A DNA stretch of 55,397 nt from Nostoc favosum CHAB5714 (GCF_020829495.1 NZ_JAIVFQ010000046.1:1-55397), one strand, 5' to 3'; numbered from the stretch's first letter, positions 9,682 through 19,700 are shown. Made by a program: numbers and translations. Notes: generated from the letters alone by a model not told the origin.

Positions 9682-9852
9682 ATGTGTATAGTCGTAATAG
9701 CTGCGACGGTTGTATCTTTTGCAATTAGTGCTTTTTCCGCCTTCAAGTTATTAAACACTGAAAGCTCTCTAATGGATTTCCTAATCTTAATAATAAGCTT
9801 TTTAGGTGGAGTAGTTTTAATTAGTATTTACTCTAGTAGTTTACAATGTTAA
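9682..9852 (+). CDS. Possible 56-residue two-helix membrane protein
   Basis: A short ATG frame encodes two hydrophobic segments (MCIVVIAATVVSFAISAF and FLILIISFLGGVVLIS) joined by a short polar loop. It lies in a 520-bp stretch otherwise without a gene and beside two other small membrane proteins. There is no convincing ribosome binding site and the protein is not recognised. It could be chance in AT-rich DNA. Confidence 0.35.
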   Translation: MCIVVIAATVVSFAISAFSAFKLLNTESSLMDFLILIISFLGGVVLISIYSSSLQC

Positions 9853-9992
9853 TGATAAAATATAGATTTATTTTACACAACAACAAATTAGAATCATCGA
9901 TAGGAATAGTCTATCATTGATTCCGGTTTTATTATGTACCTACCGTACAAATCAGTGATTAGTTTCCATATCTACGTAAGTTCGGAGAGGCT

Positions 9993-10190
9993 TTATTTTT
10001 CTTTTTGTTTATTTTTTTCATGACGGATTTTATTTTTCTCCCTGTCTATTAGTAAACGTTCATATTCTTCTCTAAATTGTTGTTCTTCTTTAAGCTCACG
10101 TATTCGTTCTTCTTCATTTGCAGCCTTAGTGCTTTTAATTAAGAAGAATAAAGCAATGGGAAAAACAACGTAAGCAAGCAAATCAGTCAT
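9993..10190 (-). CDS. Small membrane-anchored charged coiled-coil protein (copy 2)
   Basis: 65 residues. One N-terminal transmembrane helix (LAYVVFPIALFFLI) is followed by an almost purely charged helix rich in Glu, Arg and Lys (heptad-like, residues 23-65). It begins 35 bp after the end of the next small gene on the same strand and shares its plan and N-terminal motif (M-x-x-h-h-A-Y-h-V-h-P-h-A), so the two look like tandem duplicates. The function is unknown. Membrane-tethered coiled coils of this size often act as scaffolds or phage/plasmid accessory proteins, but nothing here decides. Confidence 0.6.
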   Translation of the reverse strand: MTDLLAYVVFPIALFFLIKSTKAANEEERIRELKEEQQFREEYERLLIDREKNKIRHEKNKQKEK

Positions 10191-10225
10191 ATATTCATTA
10201 ATCCTTATTTTGCTTTAAGAAACAG

Positions 10226-10495
10226 TTATTTATTATTCATGTTTCTAAAAAGCCCTCTCCAAGGATTTTTCAATTTTTCTTCTTCTGCCTTCTTTTTTTT
10301 CTCCATGTCTTCGTTTTCAATTTCAAGTTCTGCTATGTGTCTAATCCTTTCTTTCTCATAATCTTCCATCGCTTTTTTGACTCCCCACCGTTCTTTTTCT
10401 TTTTCCTCTAATTTAACATCGTTCCTTGTTAAAAAGACTACGAACCAAGCAAAAGCAACAACTGGTAATACGATGTATGCAATAAATTCTTTCAT
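10226..10495 (-). CDS. Small membrane-anchored charged coiled-coil protein (copy 1)
   Basis: 89 residues. The N-terminal transmembrane helix (FIAYIVLPVVAFAWFVVFL) is followed by a long charged helix with about 45 percent Glu/Lys/Arg, ending in a short basic tail. It is the upstream member of a tandem pair with the 65-residue gene after it. The two share the AY-h-V-h-P-h-A motif inside the membrane helix. Codon use is AT-rich like the surrounding spacer. No family recognised. Confidence 0.62.
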   Translation of the reverse strand: MKEFIAYIVLPVVAFAWFVVFLTRNDVKLEEKEKERWGVKKAMEDYEKERIRHIAELEIENEDMEKKKKAEEEKLKNPWRGLFRNMNNK

Positions 10496-10687
10496 ATTTA
10501 CTACTTAAAATAAAAAAGGTATTGTTTTTAACAATCATATTGCTATTTAGTAGATTATACATGAATAATGGTCAGAGGAGTATGTCGAAATAAGTATAAA
10601 GTGGGATATTTGTAAAGAATGATTATAGACATTCGTTTGACGATGATTTGCACAACAGCATTGGCAAAGATAATTGTAGGTTGGGTT

Positions 10688-10735
10688 GAGGAACGAAACC
10701 CAACAAAGCCGAGAGAATGTTGGGTTTCGTTCCTC
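10688..10735. repeat. 18-bp perfect inverted repeat (dispersed hairpin)
   Basis: GAGGAACGAAACCCAACA at 10688-10705 is exactly complementary to 10718-10735, with a 12-nt loop. The motif built around GTTGGGTTTCGTTCCTC is one of the common dispersed palindromes of filamentous cyanobacteria. It marks the junction just before a transporter fragment. Confidence 0.75.
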
Positions 10736-10799
10736 TGGATTTGCAGGGTTTTGTCTGACACAAACGTGCCGGAACGTTAGTCGGCCATTACTGTTGCAG

Positions 10800-11042
10800 T
10801 GGGTCAATCTCAATGCGCCGAAGCAGAGCCGTGCGACCGTGATATCGACCTATTGGCAGGCGAATGCACTTGGTAATATCGCTGGAACTCCAGTGCTTGG
10901 ATGGCTTGCTAGAATAGCTTCCCTGCGAACGGCGCTGAGTGCGGGAACGCTGGTGTACATTACGACGATACCGATCTTACTCATCGCCCAACGACGGTGG
11001 AAGCGCGCGCAGCAGGTGCCTATGGTTACGGGAGAACAGTAG
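10800..11042 (+). pseudogene. C-terminal fragment of an MFS transporter
   Basis: The frame encodes WVNLNAPKQSRATVISTYWQ followed by ANALGNIAGTPVLGWLAR and a last hydrophobic helix. This matches the final two or three helices of a 12-helix major facilitator (R-A-T-V-x-S followed by G-x-x-x-G-x-P-x-L-G-W). About 80 residues remain out of a usual ~400. Everything upstream is missing, and the frame instead reads back through the dispersed palindrome. It is a remnant, not a functional gene. Confidence 0.7.
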
Positions 11043-11268
11043 CCTTTATGTAGCACAGGAGCAGACATCTGGGTTCGAGGTGAGAAGGCGCTTATTTCTG
11101 CCGCCGAACGGTTATGGTCAGCGGTTGTCAGTCACTCTACAACTCGACAAGCAGCTTGAGTCAATCCGCTGCACCAGAATGGTTAGACGGAGTTCGCGGT
11201 CTTTGCAGAATACACCAAACATTGTTATGCGGCGATCGCGCTACATCCATCAATTTAACCTTACAAAA

Positions 11269-12024
11269 CTAATTGAGTTGCTGCTGAAGTTGCTGAACCT
11301 CTTCAACTGATAACCCTGTTCCACGAGCAACTGCTTCAACCGACAACCCATCGCGTAAGAAGTTGAGCGCAATTTCCCTTTGTTTTTTCACTTCCCCTTC
11401 CGCCAGAATAGACTGATACACTGTAGACTCTTGCATGATGTCCCTCCGCAATATACGATAAATCACGTCTTCTTCCAATTGTAGCCCAGCTAAAATCCCG
11501 GACGCTGCGATCAGATTCGCTTGAGTTTGGGGATTGGCGACCTGTTCCGCCCTTTGAGATGCTTGGCGAAGCGTCTCCTCGACATTTGCGCTTTGCCCCA
11601 GTGCTGCAAAGGGAATCAGTCCAGGATATTGCAGGAAAAGCGAGGCAGGTTGCTCCCACAAGCGAATCACTTCAAACTCATGCCGCGTTCGTTCCATTGT
11701 AAAGCTCGTTTGGTAGACCAGAGGTGAGTTGGTCTGCTTCAGATAAATGACAAATTGCCGCATCGGTTTGGTCGGGTCTCTGCGATAGCCTCGCACTCGA
11801 TAGTCCAGAACGCGGAATGGAATGACCTTTTTAGGCAGTGTTTGGAATTCGAGATGCAGAATCTCGTCGTCCGACTCCAGGAAAATCAGGGCATCGGCAC
11901 GAATCGGGTCAAGGGAGAGTTCAGAGGGCTGAAGTTCCGTCAGGGTGACAGATTTACCCAGCAGCCAACTGGCGAAGTCGGCTGAGAAGTGTTCGGCTAG
12001 GAATCGGCAGGTATCATCATACAT
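11269..12024 (-). CDS. Rpn-family recombination-promoting nuclease / putative transposase
   Basis: About 251 residues. PD-(D/E)XK nuclease core: an Asp in the IRADALIFL segment (near residue 43), then LHLEFQT (residues 59-65) giving the E-x-Q/K active-site strand, then RVLDYRVRGYRR. The C-terminus ends with a helix-turn-helix-like DGLSVEAVARGTGLSVEEV and a Gln-rich tail. The start at 12024 (MYDDTCRFLAE) is chosen by alignment with the paralogue at 53940; an in-frame GTG exists 27 nt upstream. Rpn proteins cut DNA and raise recombination. The two copies in this window share the same layout. Confidence 0.8.
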   Translation of the reverse strand: MYDDTCRFLAEHFSADFASWLLGKSVTLTELQPSELSLDPIRADALIFLESDDEILHLEFQTLPKKVIPFRVLDYRVRGYRRDPTKPMRQFVIYLKQTNSPLVYQTSFTMERTRHEFEVIRLWEQPASLFLQYPGLIPFAALGQSANVEETLRQASQRAEQVANPQTQANLIAASGILAGLQLEEDVIYRILRRDIMQESTVYQSILAEGEVKKQREIALNFLRDGLSVEAVARGTGLSVEEVQQLQQQLN

Positions 12025-12194
12025 AATAGGTACGATGGTACCATTAAGCACACGACTTGATTTTGAGCAAATCTAAAGTTTGGTGAATTTTATTGTTGCG
12101 GGCAATTCAACTCGCTAGGTGGCTTAAGCATCTGGTTGGAAAAGAATAGGTGAGATCGCTCTCACCTTGCTTGTAAAGAGGCGATCGCTACGAA

Positions 12195-12500
12195 TCAATT
12201 TCCCTCTTCAATCAGTCTTCTTTGTTGAATGTAAAGCCGAAACTGGGCGAAATAGTTTTCCCATTGAGTTTTTTGAATATCGCAGCTACTCCGCATAATA
12301 GGATATGATGCAGCACCTTGATAGCAACTCTCAAGAACAATGTTTGCGTTATTCAATTCATGCTCGTACAAGGCAAGTACTTCATCAAGTGTCAAGTTAT
12401 CCAGTTGTTGTCGTGTTGCCGCAAGTGTTTGTGGAGCATACAGAACGGAACATAGAAAGATTACGAACAAAATGATTTTTTTAGCATTTTGGGATCTCAT
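12195..12500 (-). CDS. Small secreted protein of unknown function
   Basis: 101 residues with a clear signal peptide: a basic start RSQNAKK, a hydrophobic core IILFVIFLCSVLYA and cleavage after LAA. The mature part of about 75 residues is helical and acidic, with two cysteines (SCYQGAA and SSCDIQ) that could form a disulfide. The domain is not recognised, though lysozyme-inhibitor-like and DUF1311-like small periplasmic proteins share this size and Cys spacing. It stands alone between two mobile-type genes. Confidence 0.55.
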   Translation of the reverse strand: MRSQNAKKIILFVIFLCSVLYAPQTLAATRQQLDNLTLDEVLALYEHELNNANIVLESCYQGAASYPIMRSSCDIQKTQWENYFAQFRLYIQQRRLIEEGN

Positions 12501-12690
12501 AAATTCCTCTTGGACATACTACTTAGGTAGGAATACACTGACATCAATACGAACTCAAGTTTTTCAGATCATCGCACACAGTTATTTTTAAATCTTCTGT
12601 TGCGATTCTTGAGAAACTTAATCTTGCACACCAAATGATACGCCTCCGAATGTTCGCCATAACCGATCGCCCAGCGGCATAACTATTTAT

Positions 12691-12936
12691 TATACGGAAA
12701 GTTTTCGTATAATCTTTTTTTAATCCTGATATATCAGGCATTCTAAGGAAATCCTGTTTGAATATACGGAAAACTTCTTTTTTACCCCCTTATTTGGGTA
12801 TTATACAGAATTTTTCCGTATAACCACCCTTCACAGGAGGATTATATGGAATTTTTCCTTATATCCCTTGGTGTTATCAAGAACTTTTCTGTATAACATC
12901 CTGATTTAGAGTATTAAACGGAATTTTTCTGTATAA
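12691..12936. repeat. Array of 23-bp AT-rich palindromes ahead of an integrase remnant
   Basis: Five 23-bp near-palindromes of the form TTATACGGA-n-TTTCCGTATAA lie at 12691-12713, 12801-12823, 12842-12864, 12874-12896 and 12914-12936. A degenerate half copy is at 12762-12776, and a separate palindrome CCTGATATATCAGG is at 12725-12738. Copies are 32-41 bp apart start to start. The last ends 5 bp before the integrase start codon. Each copy differs slightly while keeping dyad symmetry, suggesting binding sites for a dimeric protein or recombination sites. Confidence 0.75.
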
Positions 12937-12941
12937 CACCG

Positions 12942-13220
12942 ATGGAACAACGCCCAAAGAAACTGCTTGAACAAGTACAAGATGTTATCCGGCTTAAACA
13001 CTATTCTTACCAAATAGAGAAGACTTACATTTACTGGATTCGACGCTATATCCTTTTTCATAATAAACGCCATCCTAAAGATATGGGAAGTACCGAAATA
13101 GAAACGTTTTTAACGCATCTTGCGGTTAATGAAAATGTGGCTGCATCAACGCAAAATCAAGCACTTCATGCTGTTCTAAGGAAACGATCGCCTTCTGATT
13201 TTAATTTAGCGATCGCCTGA
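12942..13220 (+). pseudogene. Truncated integron-type tyrosine recombinase
   Basis: The first ~75 residues (QRPKKLLEQVQDVIRLKHYS ... IRRYILFHNKRHPKDMG ... FLTHLAVNENVAASTQNQAL) are the N-terminal SAM-like core-binding domain of IntI/XerC-type integrases. The catalytic domain with the R-H-R-Y residues is missing. After QNQALHAVL the frame runs into an unrelated tail carrying two HIP1-type sites and stops at 92 residues instead of about 320. The protein cannot recombine DNA but might still bind it. The palindrome array directly upstream may be its former control or target region. Confidence 0.75.
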
Positions 13221-13396
13221 TAATACTGCTCGAAAAAATTTATAACCTCTCACCAAAAGTGAAATTAGAATAACCCCTAATCATACCACAAAATATTTAT
13301 GCAAGAGTTCTTTACTTGTGAGAAATCCGGGTTAGGGGGATCATCAATGTATTTTGCTACAAAACAAAACATTCCAAACATCCTCTGACTCATCAT

Positions 13397-14155
13397 TCAA
13401 AAATCAAAAGTCTGACCTCGTTTCACAAAACCATGAAATCCATCTTTTCTGGCGTCAGGAAGTGTACCTGGTTGATAACCATACAACCAGATTTTATTTT
13501 TTATCTTGTCTGGCAAAGTCAATAGTTGCTCGTAATGAGCGTGGACTGTACTAGGAAATTTTGCTGTTTCACAATCGTGGAAGATAATATCTGCTTGCTC
13601 ATAAAATTCTCCATTTTCTTCTAGAGCCAGTTGAGTATCTGTGGTTAAAAAGACTTTAGTTCCATTGATTTCAAAAAATAGTCCATAACTTGGCATTAAA
13701 AAATATCCATTATCAACATGTATCACTCTCACCGTATGAAACTTTATTCCTCCCCAAGTAAAATTTTCATGACGAGGAATTATATTCACGTTAAAAAAGG
13801 AATTTAAATCTGTCACATCCCCTTGAACCGATCTCATTCCGCCAGATAAACTTCTTTCCCAAATTTCACCTGCTAAATCTTTACTCAAATAAAGATTAGG
13901 CTTTTGGCAGCGTGGATCAAATTTTGTACTAAACCCAATGTATTCTAATCCTCCTATATGATCGGAATGCAAATGGCTAATATAAACATCAGTAATATCT
14001 AGATATGATAATTCAAATGCGTGTAATGAAAATCGAATATCTGAACCGCAATCAATTAAAAGTTTCTTCTCTTGGTCGGTTAAAAGTATATTTGATTGAA
14101 AATTGTCTGCTCCTACGGTAAAAGCTGAACCTGAACCTAAAAAGATTAACTTCAT
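13397..14155 (-). CDS. Metallo-beta-lactamase-fold hydrolase (RNase Z-like)
   Basis: 252 residues. Starts MKLIFLGSGSAF, the typical first strand of RNase Z/phosphodiesterase-like MBL proteins. It has the zinc motif H61-x-H63-x-D65-H66 (SHLHSDHIGG), a later FLTTDTQL strand with the bridging Asp, and distal histidines (FHDCET, VHAHYEQL). It starts 29 bp after the cyclase stop and is the last gene of that minus-strand run. Family members hydrolyse phosphodiesters, lactones or thioesters. Because it follows a nucleotide cyclase, a cyclic-nucleotide phosphodiesterase role is attractive but is inference only. An in-frame ATG four codons upstream is possible. Confidence 0.8.
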   Translation of the reverse strand: MKLIFLGSGSAFTVGADNFQSNILLTDQEKKLLIDCGSDIRFSLHAFELSYLDITDVYISHLHSDHIGGLEYIGFSTKFDPRCQKPNLYLSKDLAGEIWERSLSGGMRSVQGDVTDLNSFFNVNIIPRHENFTWGGIKFHTVRVIHVDNGYFLMPSYGLFFEINGTKVFLTTDTQLALEENGEFYEQADIIFHDCETAKFPSTVHAHYEQLLTLPDKIKNKIWLYGYQPGTLPDARKDGFHGFVKRGQTFDF

Positions 14156-14183
14156 AAAAGTTATCAAGTATTAATAGTCTAAA

Positions 14184-15680
14184 TTATTTCAGTGATTGAT
14201 ACAGTTCATCAAGCCCTGCTTTTATAGATGGAGGCATGGTAGTAAAACCAATATAAAAACTTCCTTGCTCTGCTGATTCTACCAAAACTTTAGCATAAAT
14301 ATCACCACTACCTTCTGTTGAAGTGGAAGGTGTTAAGAAGTTCAGCTTGAGATTGCTGAGTGGCAATGGTATTCCGTTAGTAGCACCTGGAATTGTACGA
14401 ACAAGCGCTCTATTGGCAGAAAGCTTGACTAGACTTCCCTTCGATAAGTTATCATTAATATGCTTTCCATCAAAAACTGTATATTGTATTGAAATTTCTT
14501 CAGTAAGGGAAAAGAAGACTTCTTCTTCTTTGCTTAAGAAAAGATTATATTCTCCACCGATACCACCGACTTCATAGATGGTAATTGGCTGCTTAACTCC
14601 TTTTGGTGTTACTTGCCTTTCCCCATCAATTTTTACTAATTGTCCTACTTCTTTATAAGTCGATTCGGAAATGAAAATTTGACCACCAAGTGTGTAAGAT
14701 TCAATGCGATAAGTAAGATTCACTTGGCTACCAACAATACCATATTTAGTGCGTTTATCTGAGCCAATATTTCCGACAACGACTTCACCAGTGTTGATCC
14801 CAATGCCCATTTCTAGTTTTGGTAAACCCCATTCTGCCATTTGTTCATTGACTGCTCCCATTGCCAATTGCATATCTACCGCACAGGCGATCGCACGAGT
14901 CGCATCGTCTTCTCTGGGGGTGGGCGCACCAAACAGAACCAAAATCCCATCACCCATAAATTCATCAATTGTTCCTTTGTATTTGGTAATAACTTCCGCC
15001 ATGTGATGTAGATAGAAGTTGAGAACTTTCACCACTTCTTCAGGTGATAATCGTTCTGCTGTGGCTGTAAATCCTCTTAAATCAGAAGTAAATATAGTGA
15101 TTTTTCGTCTCTCTCCACCCAGTTTCAATCCTTCAGGACTTTCTAACAAGCTGGCGACGACTTCATCACTGAGATAACGTCCAAAAACTTGACGAATGAG
15201 TTCATTAGATTTCTCTAATTTTCTAGAATAATTTTGGATCGCTTTATAAGCTTCATTTCGTTGTAATAAGTTGATATAACCTTTGGCATGGTAACGAATG
15301 CGAGCAATCAGTTCAACTCGATCGGGCAATTTGACCAAGTAATCATTCGCACCCAAAGCAAAAGCTTCTGCCTTAACTTTTGCATCCTCTTTTGAAGAAA
15401 GGACAATCATTGGTACATTACGAGTCGCCTTATTAGCACGAAAGAACCGCAACAAAAGTAAGCCATCAATGTCAGGCATAACTAAATCTTGCAGAATGAC
15501 TTTTGGCGAAACCTCTATCGCTTTAGGAATAGCAACTGCTGGATCGCTACAGTAGTGAAAAATAATATCTTCTTCATCAGCTAACATCCGGCGTACCGCT
15601 TCACCAATCATAGGTTGATCGTCGATCAGGAGGACAGTAGTCGCGTAATCTGTGAAAAAAGATGATGTATTGTTAGCCAT
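14184..15680 (-). CDS. Response regulator with class III nucleotide cyclase output
   Basis: 498 residues. Residues 15-130 are a REC domain (acidic pair D20-D21, phospho-acceptor D65 in ILQDLVMPD, Lys in VLSSK). A coiled linker leads to a class III cyclase domain (about 185-370) with metal aspartates D200 (FTSDLRGFT) and D244 (DEFMGDGI). The transition-state Asn and Arg are in VNLTYRIES. Residue E240 sits where adenylate cyclases carry Lys and guanylate cyclases Glu. The C-terminal ~110 residues resemble a PilZ-like beta barrel. It lies 9 bp after cheB and is the likely pathway output, making cAMP or cGMP in the cytosol when the REC domain is phosphorylated. Confidence 0.9.
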   Translation of the reverse strand: MANNTSSFFTDYATTVLLIDDQPMIGEAVRRMLADEEDIIFHYCSDPAVAIPKAIEVSPKVILQDLVMPDIDGLLLLRFFRANKATRNVPMIVLSSKEDAKVKAEAFALGANDYLVKLPDRVELIARIRYHAKGYINLLQRNEAYKAIQNYSRKLEKSNELIRQVFGRYLSDEVVASLLESPEGLKLGGERRKITIFTSDLRGFTATAERLSPEEVVKVLNFYLHHMAEVITKYKGTIDEFMGDGILVLFGAPTPREDDATRAIACAVDMQLAMGAVNEQMAEWGLPKLEMGIGINTGEVVVGNIGSDKRTKYGIVGSQVNLTYRIESYTLGGQIFISESTYKEVGQLVKIDGERQVTPKGVKQPITIYEVGGIGGEYNLFLSKEEEVFFSLTEEISIQYTVFDGKHINDNLSKGSLVKLSANRALVRTIPGATNGIPLPLSNLKLNFLTPSTSTEGSGDIYAKVLVESAEQGSFYIGFTTMPPSIKAGLDELYQSLK

Positions 15681-15689
15681 TTTTCTGCT

Positions 15690-16712
15690 TTAAAAGATTG
15701 AGCGCAATAATTGCTTTTCACAAGCTTGTGCGATCGCCTCAATTGGTAAAATCTCCACTGCGGCTTTCAACTCCACCGCTGCTTTTGGCATACCATAAAC
15801 TACGGATGTCGCTTGGTCTTGAGCGATGGTATACCAACCTGTAGAACGCAAGGATAGTAGTCCTTGAGCTCCATCTTTTCCCATACCAGTTAATATGACT
15901 GCAACTCCCTTTCTAGTCCAGTGCTGAGCTACACTCTTAAAAAACACATCCACAGATGGACGGTAAGGATAATCGCGTGGTTCTTTAGTATACCAGAGAC
16001 TCAAGTTTGGTTGTAATATGAGGTGGTCATTGGTGGCAGCAATCAAAACTTGCCCAACTTGTATCTGGGAACCAACTTGAGCCAGCTTAACTGGCAATCG
16101 TGATTGAGTGTTTAACCATTCAGCTAAGCCAGAGGTAAACTGTTCATCGACGTGCTGCACAATCACCACAGCAGCTGAGAAATTTGCTGGTAACCCAGAG
16201 AGAAGAACTGCAAGGGCTTGGGGACCGCCAGTAGAAGAACCAATGACAATCAATGGTGGGGTAAACTTGGATGGGGAACTTCCACGCTCTCGAATTCGCC
16301 CAGATGGCTTGCTCGTTTTCCCAATAAGTTTGCCTATTGTCGCAATTTTTTCTAAAATCCCTGCACCGCCTTCGATTTGCCCACTATGACCTAAAATAGG
16401 TGCATGTATGGTATCTAGTGCACCATACCCCATCGCTTCAAAAACTTTGGATGTATCCCCATTGACAGTATCTGTGATCAACAAAATCGCGCATGGAGAA
16501 TCGCTCATAATTTGGCGCGTAACTTCTACCCCATCCATTACTGGCATAAGCAAATCCATCAATATCAAGTCAGGGGTATCTGCTGCACATTTTGTCACTG
16601 CTTGGGTGCCATTACTAGCAATCCAAGCAACTTTATAGTCTGGAACTTGTGCCAAGACAGACTTTAGCGCCTCTACTACGTTTGGGATATCATTAACAAT
16701 AGCTATTCTCAT
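15690..16712 (-). CDS. cheB: Chemotaxis-type protein-glutamate methylesterase CheB
   Basis: 340 residues. N-terminal REC domain with phospho-Asp D53 (LILMDLLMPVMDG). The C-terminal methylesterase has catalytic Ser in GSSTGGP (S160), His in VQHVDE (H187) and Asp in TGMGKDGAQG. It removes methyl groups from receptor glutamates or deamidates glutamines, resetting the receptor under CheA control. It sits 28 bp after cheA and 9 bp before the REC-cyclase, the same place WspF holds in Wsp operons. The family match is strong and full-length. Confidence 0.95.
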   Translation of the reverse strand: MRIAIVNDIPNVVEALKSVLAQVPDYKVAWIASNGTQAVTKCAADTPDLILMDLLMPVMDGVEVTRQIMSDSPCAILLITDTVNGDTSKVFEAMGYGALDTIHAPILGHSGQIEGGAGILEKIATIGKLIGKTSKPSGRIRERGSSPSKFTPPLIVIGSSTGGPQALAVLLSGLPANFSAAVVIVQHVDEQFTSGLAEWLNTQSRLPVKLAQVGSQIQVGQVLIAATNDHLILQPNLSLWYTKEPRDYPYRPSVDVFFKSVAQHWTRKGVAVILTGMGKDGAQGLLSLRSTGWYTIAQDQATSVVYGMPKAAVELKAAVEILPIEAIAQACEKQLLRSIF

Positions 16713-16740
16713 AATAAAACTCGGGAAAATTATTCAAACT

Positions 16741-19700
16741 TCAAAGCGATTCGCCAATTAGGTCAAGAACGGCATTTATTAAACTATTGTCCTGAAAACT
16801 GCTCTTGGTTAAGTAATAATTAGCGCCAACTTCCAAACCACGAATTCGGTCTTCTGGACGGTCTTTGTAAGAAACAATAATCACAGGTACAGACTTCAAA
16901 TTGGGATGATTTTTAATCCGGCTCGTCAGTTCTAACCCATTCATTCTGGGCATATCAATGTCACTGAGAACCAGGTCATATGAATTTGTCCTGACAGCAT
17001 TCCAACCATCCATTCCATCTACAGTGACTTCAACTTCATAACCATTATTTTCTAGCAACTGCCGTTCCATTTCACGTACAGTAATGGAATCATCTACTAC
17101 CAGAATCCGCTTGCGTGGTTTAGTGACGCCGCTGCCAGTCATTTTGTTAATTTTGCTTATCAGACCGACACTCAGCAATTTGTCAATTGAGCGTAGCAAA
17201 TCTTCAACATCGACAATGAGAACAGGAGAACCATCATCCATTAATGCAACAGCGCTAATATCTGGTACTTTCCCCAAGCTGGGAACTAAAGGTTTCACAA
17301 CCAAATCCCGCTCTCCAAGAAATTTATCGACGACCAAGGCATAACGACTCAAGCGATCGCTAATAATAATGCATGGTAATTCTTCTGAGTGGACATCAGA
17401 ATTTGGCAATTCCAACACTTCATGAGCCGCCACCAATCCTATATTTTGCTCATCCAAAACAAAATACTGGCGATTTTCCACAACGGAAATAGAAGCGGGA
17501 TGAATCATGACAATCCGGTCGATGCGCGTGAGCGGAAAAGCATAAGGTTCTCCTGATATCTCCACCAACAACGTGCGAATAACAGACAAAGTCAGTGGCA
17601 ATTGTAAATGAAAACTCATGCCCTTTCCAAACTGAGATATCGCTCGCACGATACCTCTTACTTCCTGCACCATGCTTTGAACAACATCCAAACCAACACC
17701 GCGACCAGAAACTTCAGTCACTGCTTGTGCTGTAGAAAAACCTGGCAGAAATAAAAACTCCATCAATTCGGGTTCGGTTAACTGCTCCGCCATGTCAGCA
17801 GAGACCATACCCTTACTGATAATTTTTTGGCGTAGGCGCTCTAAATCTATCCCACGACCATCATCGGAAACTGTAATTGATAACATTCCCGCTCGATGAG
17901 CAACTTCCAATCGCACTGTCCCTTCAGGAGGTTTCCCTACAGCCTGCCGTTTTTCAGGTGACTCAAGACCGTGATCGATAGAGTTACGCAAAATATGGGT
18001 GAGGGGAGCCTCTAACTTTTCTAAAATATCACGATCTACTGGCGTTGATTTGCCAATAATTTCAAATTTCACTTGCTTTCCTAGGCGTCTGGCTAAATCC
18101 CGCATCATCCGGGGAAATCCCTGAGCACCATCTGCAAATGGGCGCATATTACTGGCAATAACTTCCCGATAGAGACGATCTGAAAGATTCCCAGAACGAC
18201 GAGCAAATAATTCCAGTTCATTCAAGCGGTCGGATAGAATTTGGCGACATTCATTTGCCTTTGCCTTTGAAGTCGAGAGCGAGTTAGCAGCACGCTCATT
18301 CAGGTTTTCCCCAACTAGGGATTCCTGTAGTTTTTCCAGAAGATTAGATAGCTCAATTTGGGTTTTCTTGAGTCTTAGCAAGGAACTAGCAAACGGTTGT
18401 AGCCAGTTTGCTTCTACGAGAGATTCTCCAGCGAGTCCCATGATGCGATTGAGGTTATCTGCGCTGACTCGCACCACCCGGTCTGCTGATTTCGCTTTTT
18501 GAATTTCTGCAATATCTTTGGTCGATGTGGATGTGGTCGTTGCGGCTGGAGTTTTAGGTGATGAGGTAATGGCGGATGAGGGAGCAGGAGGAGTAGGGGA
18601 AGCTGGGGAAGATGAGGAAGAGACTTCTAATTTTGAATTTTGAGATTGCGTCGCTTCCCGCCACGGCTTCGCCTCGCGGCTTCGGCTCGCAACGCTTTGC
18701 GATTTTGAATTCTCTTGTCCTCTTGTCTCCTTGTCCTCAGTTTTCTGCGTTGGAATAGTAGAGATAGCTGCGACTAGGGTTTCAATTTCTACTTGATATT
18801 GAACTGACCAGTTTTCTATATCGGTTTCAGGAACTTGCGCGATCCGTAGGAGCACATTAATGCCTTGGAGGCAATTATCAATGTGCGAGCCGACTAGGGA
18901 TTTTCCTTCCTTAGCAGCGATGAAGCAATGCTCAATAGCATGAGAAACTCGAAAGGCGGCATTAATTTGGACAATCCGGGAAGCCCCACTCAGTGTATGA
19001 GCAGCTTTTATCAAGGGTTCTAATTGTACTTTAGTATAACCAACCTCCGGGTTATTTTTGCGTTCTAGTAAACTTTCTTTCAGTATTGCTGATTGACCGA
19101 TCACTTCCATACGGAATAAATCCAGCATGGAAAAATTTTCATCGTCTGGCAATTTGAGATTTTGGATTTCCACTGCAGACTCTGTAGAGGAGGACACTTG
19201 CGTACTTTGGGAAGCAAAAATAAGCGAAGTGTCCTTTATTACAGAATCATTCTCAATATTCTGTGTGTCCTCTATGATTGGCTTTGAATTGGGGGAAGGT
19301 ATAGTAGATGCGGGTTCTAAGGATGAAGAAGTCAAACCTTCCTCGTTCCCGTCTTCCTGTGTTTCCTGATTCGGTGTCATGATAGCACAGAGAGGTGTTA
19401 TTAAACTTTCAATTTCTCCTTCATTAGTTGCTATCCAGTTACTGACCTCGCTCTCATTAAGTTGAGAGAGGCGCTCAATCATATCAACCCCTTGCAGTAG
19501 CACATCGACTTGATCTGCTGAGTCAATCGCGATCGCTCCTTGCTGTGCGGCGACAAAGCAATCTTCCATAACATGGGCTATTTTCACGACAGCATCAAGT
19601 TGCACTGTGCGAGCAGCACCCTTGATAGAATGGGATGCACGCATCAAACTTTCAAGTTCTGTGCTGACGTTGGGGTTACCTTCCAGAGCTAAAAGATTAT

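Noticed and set aside
12691..12936. Palindrome array as integron attC cassettes
   Set aside because: Spacing is only 32-41 bp with no cassette genes, and no attC core R/L boxes were seen; kept as an array of unknown role.
18640..18710. GC-rich Ser/Arg stretch in the CheA linker as a frameshift
   Set aside because: The frame stays open through it and homologous domains continue on both sides, so it is an in-frame repeat insertion in a disordered linker.
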